Assembly: GCA_016297695.1 (NCBI GenBank)
Contig: JAEDGC010000004.1
Location: forward strand, 21,428-85,427
Direction of reading: 5' to 3'
Origin: Bacilli bacterium
GTDB lineage: Bacteria > Bacillota_I > Bacilli_A > RF39 > UBA660
DNA: 64,000 nucleotides
The position numbers and the translations under genes are program-made. Below, in pieces: positions 1-8,036 of the stretch; within the stretch, counting starts at the first letter, position 1; every line of letters starts with the position of its first letter. A model generated the notes under the pieces. That model did not search any database and was not told the DNA's origin. It saw nothing but the letters and a program-made list of their open reading frames with translations.

Positions 1-1
1 A

Positions 2-88
2 TATAAGTATTTATATAGTGATAATGACCAAAATATTGATCAGGGTAAAATATTTAAAGGTAGAATTATTGTTTCAATACAAGACTAG
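2..88 (+). CDS. 3' end of an unidentified gene (partial)
   Basis: An open frame runs in from the left edge and stops at TAG 86-88, giving about 28 residues that end FKGRIIVSIQD. It is followed at once by a terminator hairpin, as expected for a real gene end. The tail would suit the last beta-strand of a TasA/camelysin-like SipW substrate, and the next gene is a SipW-type signal peptidase, but this is only a guess from context. Confidence 0.4.
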   Translation, partial: YKYLYSDNDQNIDQGKIFKGRIIVSIQD

Positions 89-113
89 CTGTATTTAATA
101 ATACAGTTTTTTT
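89..113 (+). terminator. rho-independent terminator
   Basis: CTGTATT (89-95) pairs with AATACAG (100-106) over a 4-nt loop and is followed by seven T. It closes the gene entering from the left. Confidence 0.75.
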
Positions 114-114
114 A

Positions 115-143
115 TTGTATTTTTATAAAAAATAACTTATAAT
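115..143 (+). promoter_or_regulatory. promoter for the signal peptidase gene
   Basis: TTGTAT (115-120) and TATAAT (138-143) are separated by 17 nt. The gene starts 24 nt after the -10 box. Confidence 0.55.
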
Positions 144-167
144 AATAAATAGAATAGGGTGTTGTAG

Positions 168-1226
168 ATGGGAACTAGTAATTTTTTTCAGCAATCTAGG
201 CAAATATTTAAGTCTATCGCAATGATTATCTCATGGACAATATTTGCTATATTAGTTTTGGTAATTGGATTTTTAGCTTATTATATGGTTTCAGCAAATA
301 TTTATGCTAAAAATGGTGATAAATTTGAACCAAAGTTTTCACTATACACAATTGTAAGTCCAAGTATGGAACCAAATATAAAAGTATATGATGTTATTTT
401 AAATGGTCGAATTGATGAACCAGCAAGTATCAAAGTTGGAGATGTCATCACTTTTATTTCAACAAGTACCATTTCTAACGGAATGACAGTAACTCATAGA
501 GTAGTTGATATTCAAAATGGCAAAGATGGATTAGAATTTGTTACAAAAGGAGATAACAACACAACAGCAGATACAGATACTGCTAAAGAAGCAAATTTAC
601 TTGGAAAAGTCATAATAAAAATTCCACAATTAGGAAGATTACAATTTTTCCTATCTACAAAAGGTGGATGGTTACTTATTGTATTATTTCCTGCATTATT
701 AATTATAGTAAATGATATATTTAAAATATTAAAATTAAATCAAGCGAAGAAAAAAATAGAAGATACAGAAAAACCTGATAATAAAGATGAACAAATTAAA
801 TTAGAAACATTTAGAAAAGATGAAATAAAAAATAAATTAGCGCAAAAAGAAATTAATAAAGCTAAAAAATTAGAGGAAAAAATTAAAAGTAAAAAAACTA
901 GTGAAGAAGTAAATGATATAATAGAAGAAAACAGCAATATAGACGAAATAGAAGAAAAACCAGAATTTATTCCAGTTATAGGTGTGGATACAAAAGATGA
1001 TATCCAAGAAACAGAAGAAATATTATTTGTTCCAGCAGAAGTAGAAGAAAAATTTGAAAATCAAGAAAGTATTAAATCAACTAATATTTTTGATGAAGAA
1101 GAACCAATAAATATATTTACAGAAGATAATAGTACAAAAAAATTATTTGAACAAAAAGAACCAATTAAAAAGGAAAATAATCTACCAATTGGAATTGAAC
1201 TTCCTAGATTAAAAAAAGAAAAATAG
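168..1226 (+). CDS. SipW-type signal peptidase I with a long charged tail
   Basis: This 352-residue membrane protease probably removes signal peptides outside the membrane. It has a membrane segment at about residues 18-42, then the box SPSMEP with nucleophile Ser66, and VTHRV with His110. A Ser-His pair rather than Ser-Lys marks the ER/SipW-type S26B family. A second membrane segment lies at about 167-188. Unusually, residues 190-352 form a Lys/Glu-rich cytoplasmic tail, roughly doubling the size of a usual SipW. The start is supported by AGGGTG at about 155-160. SipW enzymes typically process TasA/camelysin-like proteins; the gene ending just upstream might be such a substrate. A second, shorter SipW-like gene lies at 32392. 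Family assignment is secure; the tail's role is unknown. Confidence 0.88.
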   Translation: MGTSNFFQQSRQIFKSIAMIISWTIFAILVLVIGFLAYYMVSANIYAKNGDKFEPKFSLYTIVSPSMEPNIKVYDVILNGRIDEPASIKVGDVITFISTSTISNGMTVTHRVVDIQNGKDGLEFVTKGDNNTTADTDTAKEANLLGKVIIKIPQLGRLQFFLSTKGGWLLIVLFPALLIIVNDIFKILKLNQAKKKIEDTEKPDNKDEQIKLETFRKDEIKNKLAQKEINKAKKLEEKIKSKKTSEEVNDIIEENSNIDEIEEKPEFIPVIGVDTKDDIQETEEILFVPAEVEEKFENQESIKSTNIFDEEEPINIFTEDNSTKKLFEQKEPIKKENNLPIGIELPRLKKEK

Positions 1227-1248
1227 TCAATAAAATGACTATTTTTTT
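1224..1248 (+). terminator. rho-independent terminator overlapping the stop codon
   Basis: TAGTCA (1224-1229, including the TAG stop) pairs with TGACTA (1236-1241), followed by seven T. Confidence 0.75.
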
Positions 1249-1266
1249 GATAGGATATACACAAAT

Positions 1267-1295
1267 TTGACATTTTTCAAAAAAAGTGTTATTAT
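1267..1295 (+). promoter_or_regulatory. strong sigma-A-type promoter
   Basis: TTGACA (1267-1272) and TATTAT (1290-1295) with a 17-nt spacer, 27 nt upstream of the GTG start at 1323. Confidence 0.75.
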
Positions 1296-1322
1296 GTTAA
1301 TACCAATGGGGGTTGGTTAATC

Positions 1323-1781
1323 GTGAAAACAATAAATAAATTAATTATTCACTATATATGTGAAATTGTAGTAGTTATTCTTTTAGTAGGTATTAGTATA
1401 CCTTTATGGAGATCTTTTGATAAAAGCAATATGGCTCATATTGCAAACAGTTACTCTAATATGAATTATTTATATTTAAATGTTAAAAGATTCATAAGTG
1501 ATATTGATTCTCTTGATGAAATTAGTATCGTAAATGATACAAATACATTAAGAAATTATAAATTAATTATGAAAATTGACAAAAAATTATATATAAAAGA
1601 AGTTATATTAGATAATGAAATAAAAGAATTAGCAAGCATTATGTATAAGGAAGATGAAAATTATTTCTACTATTTAATTGATAATGGAAATTTGGTAGCT
1701 GGTTCAAAAGTATATAATATTGAATTTAATAATTTATATGATGGTATTACTTATGAAATAATTGAAAGCAAAAATATATAA
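1323..1781 (+). CDS. single-pass membrane protein, unknown
   Basis: A 152-residue protein with one N-terminal hydrophobic segment (about residues 8-28, VVVILLVGISIPLW) and a hydrophilic remainder that is probably extracellular. The start is GTG, preceded by GGGGG about 10 nt upstream. It has its own strong promoter and is followed closely by the gene at 1795, so the two are probably cotranscribed. The arrangement resembles type II pseudopilin-like or anchored small proteins, but no prepilin motif is clear. Family not recognised. Confidence 0.6.
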   Translation: MKTINKLIIHYICEIVVVILLVGISIPLWRSFDKSNMAHIANSYSNMNYLYLNVKRFISDIDSLDEISIVNDTNTLRNYKLIMKIDKKLYIKEVILDNEIKELASIMYKEDENYFYYLIDNGNLVAGSKVYNIEFNNLYDGITYEIIESKNI

Positions 1782-1794
1782 AAAGAAGGTTTTT

Positions 1795-2748
1795 ATGAAA
1801 AAGTTAATGAATGAAATTTTATATTTAGCTAATCAAGGAGATTACGAAGAAATACTTGAAATTATAAAAAGTAGTGAATATAGAAATGACAAAAAAATAT
1901 CTAATATAAAAAGAATAGTAGAAAGATATTTATATATAAGAGATATTAGTCCATGTAATAGTACAGATAGGTTACCGGAATTAACAGATAATGTATGGGA
2001 AAACTATTTTAAATGTATTAGATTAAATAATTATGAAAAAGCTTATGAAATAATACTTCAAATATTTCAAAGAAATCCAAATGAAGCTGCTCAGTTTTAT
2101 TTAATTATTACAAAAGATATAAAACAACTTGTTGATATAAACGATAAAATGAAGAAAGAAATTGATAGTATAAATAATCAATTATTAGACTTATTAAATG
2201 AAAATAGAATTGTATATAATAATGATTTAGGTGATTTAGAGTTTTTACTTGAAAGTAAAATATCTTTAGAAATAGAGGGCAACTTTGATTGTTATTTGGA
2301 CAGTTTAACTTTAAATTTAATAAGAACAATTAAACAATTAAATAATGAACCATTTATTAATAAAAAAATATTTGCTTCTTTTGATTATAATGGAAGTATG
2401 CTAGATAGGTTATATCAATCATTAGAAGTTGGAGATTATTTAAATTCATTAAAATATTTAAAATCTTCTAATGTTTATAGTGCTTTATCTAAAAAAAGTG
2501 ATAAAGTTTATCCAGTTTTATTATATAAATTGTTAAAATTATTAGAATATAATTGCAATAAAAAATTCTATAAAAATAATCATATTTCTATTGAATCAGA
2601 CAGTATATCAAAATATGATAAATTGTCAAGCGAAATAGAAAATGATAATTATTTAGAAGCCTTAAAAACTTCATTTGAAAATGAATATGAAAATGATTAT
2701 TCAATGGATATAGTAAAAGTTTTAGCTTTAAGAAATGACAAGGAATAA
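1795..2748 (+). CDS. helical repeat-like protein, unknown
   Basis: A 317-residue soluble protein rich in Leu, Asn, Lys and Tyr, with recurring helical stretches such as NYEKAYEIILQIFQRNP and GDYLNSLKYLKSSNVYS that look like TPR-type helix pairs. The chosen start is the ATG at 1795, which has AAGAAGG 5 nt upstream; an upstream in-frame TTG at 1762 would overlap the previous gene and lacks a binding site. It probably shares a transcript with 1323. No catalytic motif is visible. The function is unknown; a scaffold or regulatory role would fit TPR-like folds. Confidence 0.6.
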   Translation: MKKLMNEILYLANQGDYEEILEIIKSSEYRNDKKISNIKRIVERYLYIRDISPCNSTDRLPELTDNVWENYFKCIRLNNYEKAYEIILQIFQRNPNEAAQFYLIITKDIKQLVDINDKMKKEIDSINNQLLDLLNENRIVYNNDLGDLEFLLESKISLEIEGNFDCYLDSLTLNLIRTIKQLNNEPFINKKIFASFDYNGSMLDRLYQSLEVGDYLNSLKYLKSSNVYSALSKKSDKVYPVLLYKLLKLLEYNCNKKFYKNNHISIESDSISKYDKLSSEIENDNYLEALKTSFENEYENDYSMDIVKVLALRNDKE

Positions 2749-2764
2749 GTTCCTTGTTTTTTTA
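2738..2764 (+). terminator. rho-independent terminator
   Basis: ACAAGGAA (2738-2745) pairs perfectly with TTCCTTGT (2750-2757) over the loop TAAG, followed by a T run. The stop codon of the preceding gene sits in the loop. Confidence 0.85.
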
Positions 2765-2805
2765 CTGCTTTAATGTTAATATATTTGAAAATTATATTAA
2801 TTTAA

Positions 2806-2990
2806 GATGAGGATTATATATATGAAGAAGTTATTGAAAAATTTATAAAATTTGGTGTGGATTTGACTGAAGAAGAAATTTTAGAAAAAGTAATAGATTT
2901 TACGTTGATGAATATTTATTTGATTTAATAAGTGGTGATCCTAAGAAATTAATTTATCAAATAAAAAATAGATACAAAATTTACTGGGGG
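2806..2990 (+). pseudogene. frameshifted remnant of a small acidic helical protein
   Basis: Reading from 2806 gives a natural-looking stretch (EEVIEKFIKFGVDLTEEEIL) that hits a stop at 2926. The next frame, from about 2904, continues as VDEYLFDLISGDPKKLIYQI and runs to a stop at 3015. No start codon with a ribosome site precedes it. This looks like one short gene broken by a single frameshift near 2900. Family unknown. Confidence 0.4.
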
Positions 2991-2997
2991 TTTTATA

Positions 2998-3951
2998 ATG
3001 AAAAACATAGAACTTGAACAAAAGATAGAAGAAATATTAAGAAAAAGTGTATTAAAAAAAATCAATCCAATGAAAGACTCAAAATGGGTAGATTTAGAAA
3101 ATGATTCTGTTTATCAATTATTAATGAAAAAAATGGGAATTGAAATTTTTAATGAAATGTATATTGAAATAAAAGAAAATCAAAATAAATATAAAGAATA
3201 TAAAAAAATTACAATGTTTTTAGATAAATTTTTGAAATATTATGCAAACAAATATGAAAAAAATATCGAAGATTTAAAGTTAACTTTTATTAATTATGGA
3301 AAAACAGAACTTGTTTATGTTTTAAGTGATAACAATAATAATAAAGTAACTTTGTTAGTTAAACAACCAGCAGTAAAATTTGGCGATATCTATGAAGAAA
3401 TGCACAATTTAATGGTGTTAAAACAAAAAGATAATAATGTAATTGCACCAATTGATTATTATTATATAAATAATCAAGAATTATATGTTACACCTTATAT
3501 AAACCAAGCTAGGTGTGTAGCAAGTTATAATAATTGGGGAATGTATATTCCCGAACCATGGTATCGATTTGAGAGTTTTACATTTGAACAAGAACAAGTA
3601 GTAACAACATGTATGATTGCAAAGCTAGTAAGTTTGTATGACTTTGAAAAACAACAAGGGATAATAAATTGTAAACTAGGTGGAGGAGACTTTATGTTAC
3701 CTAAAGGTTGGGAAAATGAAACTCCGACAATAGATAATACCCTTAATAATTTATATTTAATAGCAGCTAGAAAGAAAATAAATTGTACATATGAAAAATA
3801 TATAGAAATAATAAGAAGTGAGTTTTCTAGAACAACAATTAATGAAGATCAAACTAAATTAATTATTAACTTAAGAGGAAGAGTTCCAATGAACATTAAT
3901 TGCATTGATGAAGGGATAAATCTTGGAAGAAAATTAATTGCTAAAAAATAA
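2998..3951 (+). CDS. hypothetical protein, possible degenerate kinase fold
   Basis: A 317-residue soluble protein. After a helical N-terminal third, the middle reads like a kinase N-lobe: a strand with Lys (TLLVKQP), a helix with Glu (YEEMHNLMVL), and a strand-turn-strand leading to a hinge (VIAPIDYYYINNQELYVTPY). The expected catalytic HxD loop is replaced by QGIINCKLGGGDFML, so activity is doubtful. GGGGG lies about 10 nt before the ATG. The gene begins a tight row with 3976 and 4639, and 3976 is a clearer kinase-fold protein. I do not recognise a named family; the kinase link is an inference from the pattern of motifs. Confidence 0.5.
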   Translation: MKNIELEQKIEEILRKSVLKKINPMKDSKWVDLENDSVYQLLMKKMGIEIFNEMYIEIKENQNKYKEYKKITMFLDKFLKYYANKYEKNIEDLKLTFINYGKTELVYVLSDNNNNKVTLLVKQPAVKFGDIYEEMHNLMVLKQKDNNVIAPIDYYYINNQELYVTPYINQARCVASYNNWGMYIPEPWYRFESFTFEQEQVVTTCMIAKLVSLYDFEKQQGIINCKLGGGDFMLPKGWENETPTIDNTLNNLYLIAARKKINCTYEKYIEIIRSEFSRTTINEDQTKLIINLRGRVPMNINCIDEGINLGRKLIAKK

Positions 3952-3975
3952 TATTTAATAAAAGGTGAGTTTAAT

Positions 3976-4620
3976 ATGTTAAAATTTTATAGCCATAAAG
4001 GTAAAATCAGATATTATAATTTTAATGAATTAAAATGTTTTGACTATGGAAATACGGCTAATATATACAAAATTGGTGAAAACATTTTCAAAAAATATTA
4101 TGCTTATACAAGTGATAAATATAGATTAGATAAAGACACATTTGATATACTTAATTATATAAAAAGTAAAAATATGACTGAAATTTATGAACTACTATAT
4201 GATGATGAAAATTTAGAAGAAGTAGGAGGATATATTTCTAAATATTACGAAAGAAATCTTATTAATATTTTAAATCAAGATATTGACTATATACTTGATA
4301 ATATGAATGATATTGAAAAACTATTTGATGAACTTTCAAAATATTTGATTCGAGTTGATGATGTTAAATATAAAAATACAATTTTGACAAAAGATAAAAT
4401 TATTTTAATAGATCCTGATTCATATAAAAAAGTAATTTATAGTGAGGAATCATTAAAGAAAATTAATAAAAAAGCATTATTAGATTTATTTGAAAGTATT
4501 TATTTAAACTTTCTTCCTAAAAATGAAAGTTGTATAAAAATTTTTGATTTGTTTGACATTAATATAGATGATAAAACTAATATAACTTATGAATTTAGTA
4601 AAAAATTATTAAAAAAATAA
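3976..4620 (+). CDS. compact protein-kinase-like phosphotransferase
   Basis: A 214-residue protein with a recognisable kinase layout: a glycine-loop-like segment (YGNTANIYKI, residues 24-33), a Lys pair in the next strand (39-40), a catalytic-loop-like IRVDDVKYKN with Asp128/Asp129 and Asn134, and a metal-binding DPD at 146-148 (IILIDPDSY). At 214 residues it is small for a kinase, matching short kinase-like proteins of phages and Firmicutes. AAAGGTGA lies 7 nt before the ATG. The neighbours 2998 and 4639 are probably in the same operon. Substrate unknown. Confidence 0.6.
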   Translation: MLKFYSHKGKIRYYNFNELKCFDYGNTANIYKIGENIFKKYYAYTSDKYRLDKDTFDILNYIKSKNMTEIYELLYDDENLEEVGGYISKYYERNLINILNQDIDYILDNMNDIEKLFDELSKYLIRVDDVKYKNTILTKDKIILIDPDSYKKVIYSEESLKKINKKALLDLFESIYLNFLPKNESCIKIFDLFDINIDDKTNITYEFSKKLLKK

Positions 4621-4638
4621 AATATGGTGGAGGGATTA

Positions 4639-5337
4639 ATGAAGAATGATATAATAAAGTACTTAAATAGCGTTGATTCAAGGACGAAAGATTATGTAAT
4701 AATGTGGAAATTTTATTTATATACAGACGACTGTATAATAAATAATACAAAAGAATTAATAAATAATATCCATTTCATTAATTTATTATTATTATGTTTA
4801 AAAGATAAAGAATTTATAGATAGAATAAAAAACAATTTGATATTTTTTGAAAAAATAAATTTTATATTATTGGAAAGTATAGAATTAACGAATGATGACG
4901 ATTATAAAAAGGTATTAAAAATTATAGAATCATGTATTGTTCAAAGAAAAATTAGCAGAGAAGAAGTGGTAAGAAAATTAATTGAAGAATATCCGTCTGA
5001 AAACGATTATTTATTAGAAAAATATAATTATGATAGTGAAATAATTATAAAATATTTGATGTGTGACAATGAATTTTTAGATATTTTAAATTCTGTTTTA
5101 ATAGAAAAAAATTTAGGATATAATAGTATCGTCAACATAGTTAAAATTTTAGATACAGGAATAAAAATTTATAATATAATTGATTTTATCAACTTAAATC
5201 AATCTAATGATTTATCGTGGGCTATTACAAATATAGGTGTATTTAAAATTAAAAGATTTAATATAGAAAAAGCAAAATCATTAAAAATAATGTTTGAAAA
5301 AAAAGTGTTAGAATCTAATGTTAAGAAACTTAAGTAA
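4639..5337 (+). CDS. hypothetical helical protein
   Basis: A 232-residue protein, almost entirely predicted helix, rich in Ile, Asn, Lys and Asp, with no membrane segment or catalytic motif that I can see. The start is the ATG at 4639, which has GGTGGAGGG 5 nt upstream; an in-frame ATG at 4624 lacks a site. It follows the kinase-like gene by 18 nt, so it may be a partner or substrate of that protein. Family not recognised. Confidence 0.55.
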   Translation: MKNDIIKYLNSVDSRTKDYVIMWKFYLYTDDCIINNTKELINNIHFINLLLLCLKDKEFIDRIKNNLIFFEKINFILLESIELTNDDDYKKVLKIIESCIVQRKISREEVVRKLIEEYPSENDYLLEKYNYDSEIIIKYLMCDNEFLDILNSVLIEKNLGYNSIVNIVKILDTGIKIYNIIDFINLNQSNDLSWAITNIGVFKIKRFNIEKAKSLKIMFEKKVLESNVKKLK

Positions 5338-5360
5338 CAATTAATCGATAGTTTCAAAAT

Positions 5361-5603
5361 ATGTTTTTAATTGAAAATGCAAGTTACAATAAATTAAAGG
5401 TAAATGTTGCTATAAAAGATTTAGAAGAAATGGAATATAAATATGGAAAATATACATTTAATAAATTTCAAAATGTTATTAATGTAGAAAATTCTCTAGA
5501 TTTAATAGAAGAAGGAAATTATAATGATTATCCATTAATAAAAGAAATAAATAAATCATATTTTAATTTGGAAGAATTTATCAAAAATAATAATAAATAC
5601 TAA
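5361..5603 (+). CDS. small hypothetical protein
   Basis: An 80-residue frame with normal-looking composition (Leu/Glu/Asn/Lys) but no ribosome-binding site before its ATG, and an in-frame stop only 12 nt upstream. It could be a weakly translated gene of the 2998-5337 row or the 3' remnant of a longer one. It ends just before a terminator+promoter module. Function unknown. Confidence 0.35.
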   Translation: MFLIENASYNKLKVNVAIKDLEEMEYKYGKYTFNKFQNVINVENSLDLIEEGNYNDYPLIKEINKSYFNLEEFIKNNNKY

Positions 5604-5620
5604 TTAATTTTGTAATAATA

Positions 5621-5668
5621 GGGAGCCACTTATGCTTCCTTGTTTTATTGTAAAATAAATGTTAGAAT
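5621..5668 (+). promoter_or_regulatory. terminator+promoter module, copy 1
   Basis: Hairpin GGGAGC (5621-5626) with GCTTCC (5634-5639; one G-U pair) runs into T-rich DNA that is also the -35 box: TTGTTT (5640-5645), 17 nt, TAGAAT (5663-5668). The module ends one transcript and starts the next (5692). Three more copies follow at 6346, 7823 and 9311. Confidence 0.65.
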
Positions 5669-5691
5669 AATTACACAAGGAGGTTATTAAA

Positions 5692-6315
5692 ATGGCAAAA
5701 GTAACTGATGATAAAATAGATGAAAAAAGAAAAAAAATGTTAGAAGATTTTAAACAATTTAGAGAAAGTGGTATTTCTCCAGTAGCAAAAGCATTGGCAA
5801 AAGCCATACAAGATGAAGAATTTATGAAAAAAGCTAGTTCATCAATAGTAAGAATGATAGATGGTAAACCTGTTAATATAAATCCTTTAACAGAAATTCC
5901 TAATCCTGAAATGAGATTATACTTTGTTGACGATAATTATTTTGAATCTATTGATGAATTATTATATTATTGTAGAATTAATAATAAATCAACAAAAGGA
6001 TTAAATATTATAGATTATTATAGAAGTCTTGCAGGTCATTTTGATGTAATAAGAAAATCAAATAACGAAACATCAATGTTATATACTGCTGTTGATGAAG
6101 ATGGCTATGGTATATATAATAACGAAAGAAGTATATATCGTGGTGAATTCACATGGGAATATAATTATGGAAGCATCCAAAAAATGTATAAACCTTTTAG
6201 AGATAAAGGTGTAGTTTTTGAAAATGATATATATGCTAAACAAGATGAAAGAATGCAACGTATTTTAAAATGTTGTAGAGAAGATAATTTATTTAATATG
6301 GGAAAAGATGATTAA
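5692..6315 (+). CDS. hypothetical soluble protein
   Basis: A 207-residue protein. The first 60 residues are Lys/Glu-rich and helical (DEKRKKMLEDFKQFRESGIS), the rest mixed and ending in a Cys/Arg-rich helix (RMQRILKCCREDN). No signal peptide, membrane segment or known motif is visible. It has its own promoter (copy 1 of the repeated module) and an excellent ribosome site (AAGGAGG at about 5677-5683), and ends just before module copy 2, so it forms a single-gene cassette. Family not recognised. Confidence 0.6.
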   Translation: MAKVTDDKIDEKRKKMLEDFKQFRESGISPVAKALAKAIQDEEFMKKASSSIVRMIDGKPVNINPLTEIPNPEMRLYFVDDNYFESIDELLYYCRINNKSTKGLNIIDYYRSLAGHFDVIRKSNNETSMLYTAVDEDGYGIYNNERSIYRGEFTWEYNYGSIQKMYKPFRDKGVVFENDIYAKQDERMQRILKCCREDNLFNMGKDD

Positions 6316-6345
6316 TAAAGAATAATTTAATAAAATAATGTTATT

Positions 6346-6395
6346 AAGGAAGTTATAATGGCTTCCTTGTTTTGTTGTGAAATAAATGTTAAAAT
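6346..6395 (+). promoter_or_regulatory. terminator+promoter module, copy 2
   Basis: AAGGAAG (6346-6352) pairs with CTTCCTT (6362-6368), overlapping TTGTTT (6367-6372), a 17-nt spacer and TAAAAT (6390-6395). Its stem differs from copies 1 and 3 by paired changes. Confidence 0.65.
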
Positions 6396-6433
6396 AAATT
6401 ATTGAAAAATGTATATTTTATTTAATTCTAATC

Positions 6434-6485
6434 AAATACCTAAATAATACTAGATAAAATTAGAAGTTAGAAAATAAATTTGTGG
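6434..6485. repeat. 52-bp intergenic repeat, copy A
   Basis: Positions 6434-6485 are nearly identical to 8364-8415. Both contain AAATACCTAAATA, TAGAAGTTAGAAAATAAA and end in AATAAATTTGTGG. Only a few C/T differences separate the copies. Confidence 0.7.
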
Positions 6486-6561
6486 TCGACAATCATCCTA
6501 TTTGTGTCCTAATTTTATTTAATTAAATACATTATAATGTTATAGAATGGGGAAAATAAAA

Positions 6562-6936
6562 ATGAAGAACATAGATATAATAAAACCGATATTTTGCATT
6601 ACAGATAATAATAAAAAGATTATAAATGAAATAGAAAATAAACTTAATTTGATTGTTATTGATAATAATGCTAAAAAAGAAATTTAAGAATCAAATCTAA
6701 GGTTAAATCAATTCATTCTTCATTAGAAAAGACTACCCAGAAAACTACCCAGAAAATAATAATCAATTAAAAATTATAGAATTAATAAAAGAAAATCCTA
6801 AAATTACAAGAAATGAATTAGCAAATAAACTAAATATTACATTAGATAGTGTTAAATATAATTAAAAAAATTAGTTGATAATAAGATTATCGAAAGAATT
6901 GGACCAGATAATGGTGGCTATTGTAAGATAAGATAA
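6562..6936 (+). pseudogene. decayed winged-helix regulator (AlbA_2-type C-terminus)
   Basis: A start with AATGGGG upstream opens a 41-codon frame that stops at 6685. Downstream, pieces in different frames spell the usual C-terminal winged helix of AlbA_2/ATP-binding transcriptional regulators: a KTTQKTTQK linker, then KIIELIKENPKITRNELANK, then LKKLVDNKIIERIGPDNGGY up to a stop at 6934. At least two frameshifts and a large internal deletion separate the parts. A gene remnant inside the cassette zone. Confidence 0.6.
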
Positions 6937-6960
6937 TAAATAAGATTTTAAGAATATAAA

Positions 6961-6993
6961 TAAATTTGTAGCCATCCAATCGTGTCCATCAAA
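6961..6993. repeat. AATAAATTTGTGG-type repeat, diverged copy
   Basis: ATAAATTTGTAGCC followed by CGTGTCC. It matches the other cassette-zone copies (6474, 7901, 8404, 9410) with one change in the first box. Confidence 0.5.
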
Positions 6994-7055
6994 GAAGTAT
7001 GTATTTATCATTCTTAATATAATTTAACTTAAAAATCAAATAATAACGATAAAAT

Positions 7056-7065
7056 ATGTTATAAT
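7056..7065 (+). promoter_or_regulatory. extended -10 promoter
   Basis: TGTTATAAT (TG at 7057-7058, TATAAT at 7060-7065) lies 30 nt before the gene at 7095. No good -35 box is present, as is common for extended -10 promoters. Confidence 0.45.
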
Positions 7066-7094
7066 AATTAATATAAGAGAGAAGGTAAAAAAAT

Positions 7095-7781
7095 ATGCGA
7101 AAAGCCTTAATAGGAATAGTAGGAAAACCTGATAATACAGATGATATGTGGAGTTATATAGAAATTAACAATGAAATAAAAGAATGTGTAAATAAAAATA
7201 ACGCTTTAGCTATTGGAATTATTCCACAAGATTTAAAATACAAAAAAGCTGGAGATAATGAGTATGATTTAGATCAGTACGAAATAAATGATTTAAAAGA
7301 AATTATATCTAGAATAGATGGAATAGTATTGCAAGGTGGATTTTCAAGTAATTCATATGAACAAGAAATTATAAAAATTTGTTTAGAAAAAGATCTACCA
7401 CTATTATGTATATGTTGTGGATTTAACAATATGGTAAGAGCATTAGGTGGGACACTTTTTGAAGAAAAATCAGATATACATAGTAAGTCTGGTGTGAAAC
7501 ATGTTCATGAAGTTATTTTAAAACAAGATTCTAAATTATTTGAAATTATTGGGAATGAAAAAATAACTGTAAATAGTATTCATCGTAAGGTAACATCACC
7601 AGAATTTGTTAAAAACTGCGATATTGTAGGTATATGTCCAATAGATAATACAGTAGAAGCAATAGAAGTTCCAAATAAAAAGTTTGCAATCGGGGTAAAA
7701 TGGCATCCTGAATTGATGCAAGGTGAAAATTGTATGGATGAAATTTTTAAAAAATTTATAGAAAGCTGTGAAACAAATTAA
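7095..7781 (+). CDS. class I glutamine amidotransferase-like hydrolase (PuuD/C26 family)
   Basis: This 228-residue cytosolic hydrolase belongs to the gamma-glutamyl-gamma-aminobutyrate hydrolase group. The nucleophile elbow reads LLCICCGFN, placing Cys107 at the catalytic position (the usual form is GICRGxQ), and KWHPE supplies His204 and Glu206, completing the Cys-His-Glu triad. GIVLQGG (about 76-82) is the usual strand before it. Length is normal for the family. It is a one-gene unit with its own promoter and ends at module copy 3. The substrate could be a gamma-glutamyl amide, but elbow changes make that uncertain. Fold and mechanism are well supported. Confidence 0.82.
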   Translation: MRKALIGIVGKPDNTDDMWSYIEINNEIKECVNKNNALAIGIIPQDLKYKKAGDNEYDLDQYEINDLKEIISRIDGIVLQGGFSSNSYEQEIIKICLEKDLPLLCICCGFNNMVRALGGTLFEEKSDIHSKSGVKHVHEVILKQDSKLFEIIGNEKITVNSIHRKVTSPEFVKNCDIVGICPIDNTVEAIEVPNKKFAIGVKWHPELMQGENCMDEIFKKFIESCETN

Positions 7782-7822
7782 CAATGAAATAATTATTTTG
7801 TTTTATAAATAAAAATAGTAAA

Positions 7823-7871
7823 GGGGACAGTTCTATGTCTCCTTGTTTTGTTAATAAATAAGTGATAAAAT
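7823..7871 (+). promoter_or_regulatory. terminator+promoter module, copy 3
   Basis: GGGGACA (7823-7829) pairs with TGTCTCC (7836-7842; one G-U pair), then TTGTTT (7843-7848), 17 nt, TAAAAT (7866-7871). The stem sequence is new but the structure and spacing match copies 1, 2 and 4. Confidence 0.65.
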
Positions 7872-7900
7872 ATGTTAATGAAAAACGTCTTTGATTATTT

Positions 7901-7941
7901 AATAAATTTGTGGCCTAGATTAGTTTCCTATGCGTATCCAC
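7901..7941. repeat. AATAAATTTGTGGCC repeat, third copy
   Basis: AATAAATTTGTGGCC followed by CGTATCCAC, upstream of the truncated uvrB copy. An inverted relative, GGACACGAATTT, lies at about 7970-7981. Confidence 0.55.
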
Positions 7942-8036
7942 AAAAATTAGACCTATTTTATTAATGTTTGGACACGAATTTATTGATTATAGACACAAAA
8001 TTTCTGGTTGATATGAGTCATAATAAGGAGGTCAAT

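Noticed and set aside
6434..6485. Interpretation of the 52-bp repeat as IS ends
   Set aside because: No transposase or remnant lies between copies 6434 and 8364, and the copies are direct, not inverted.
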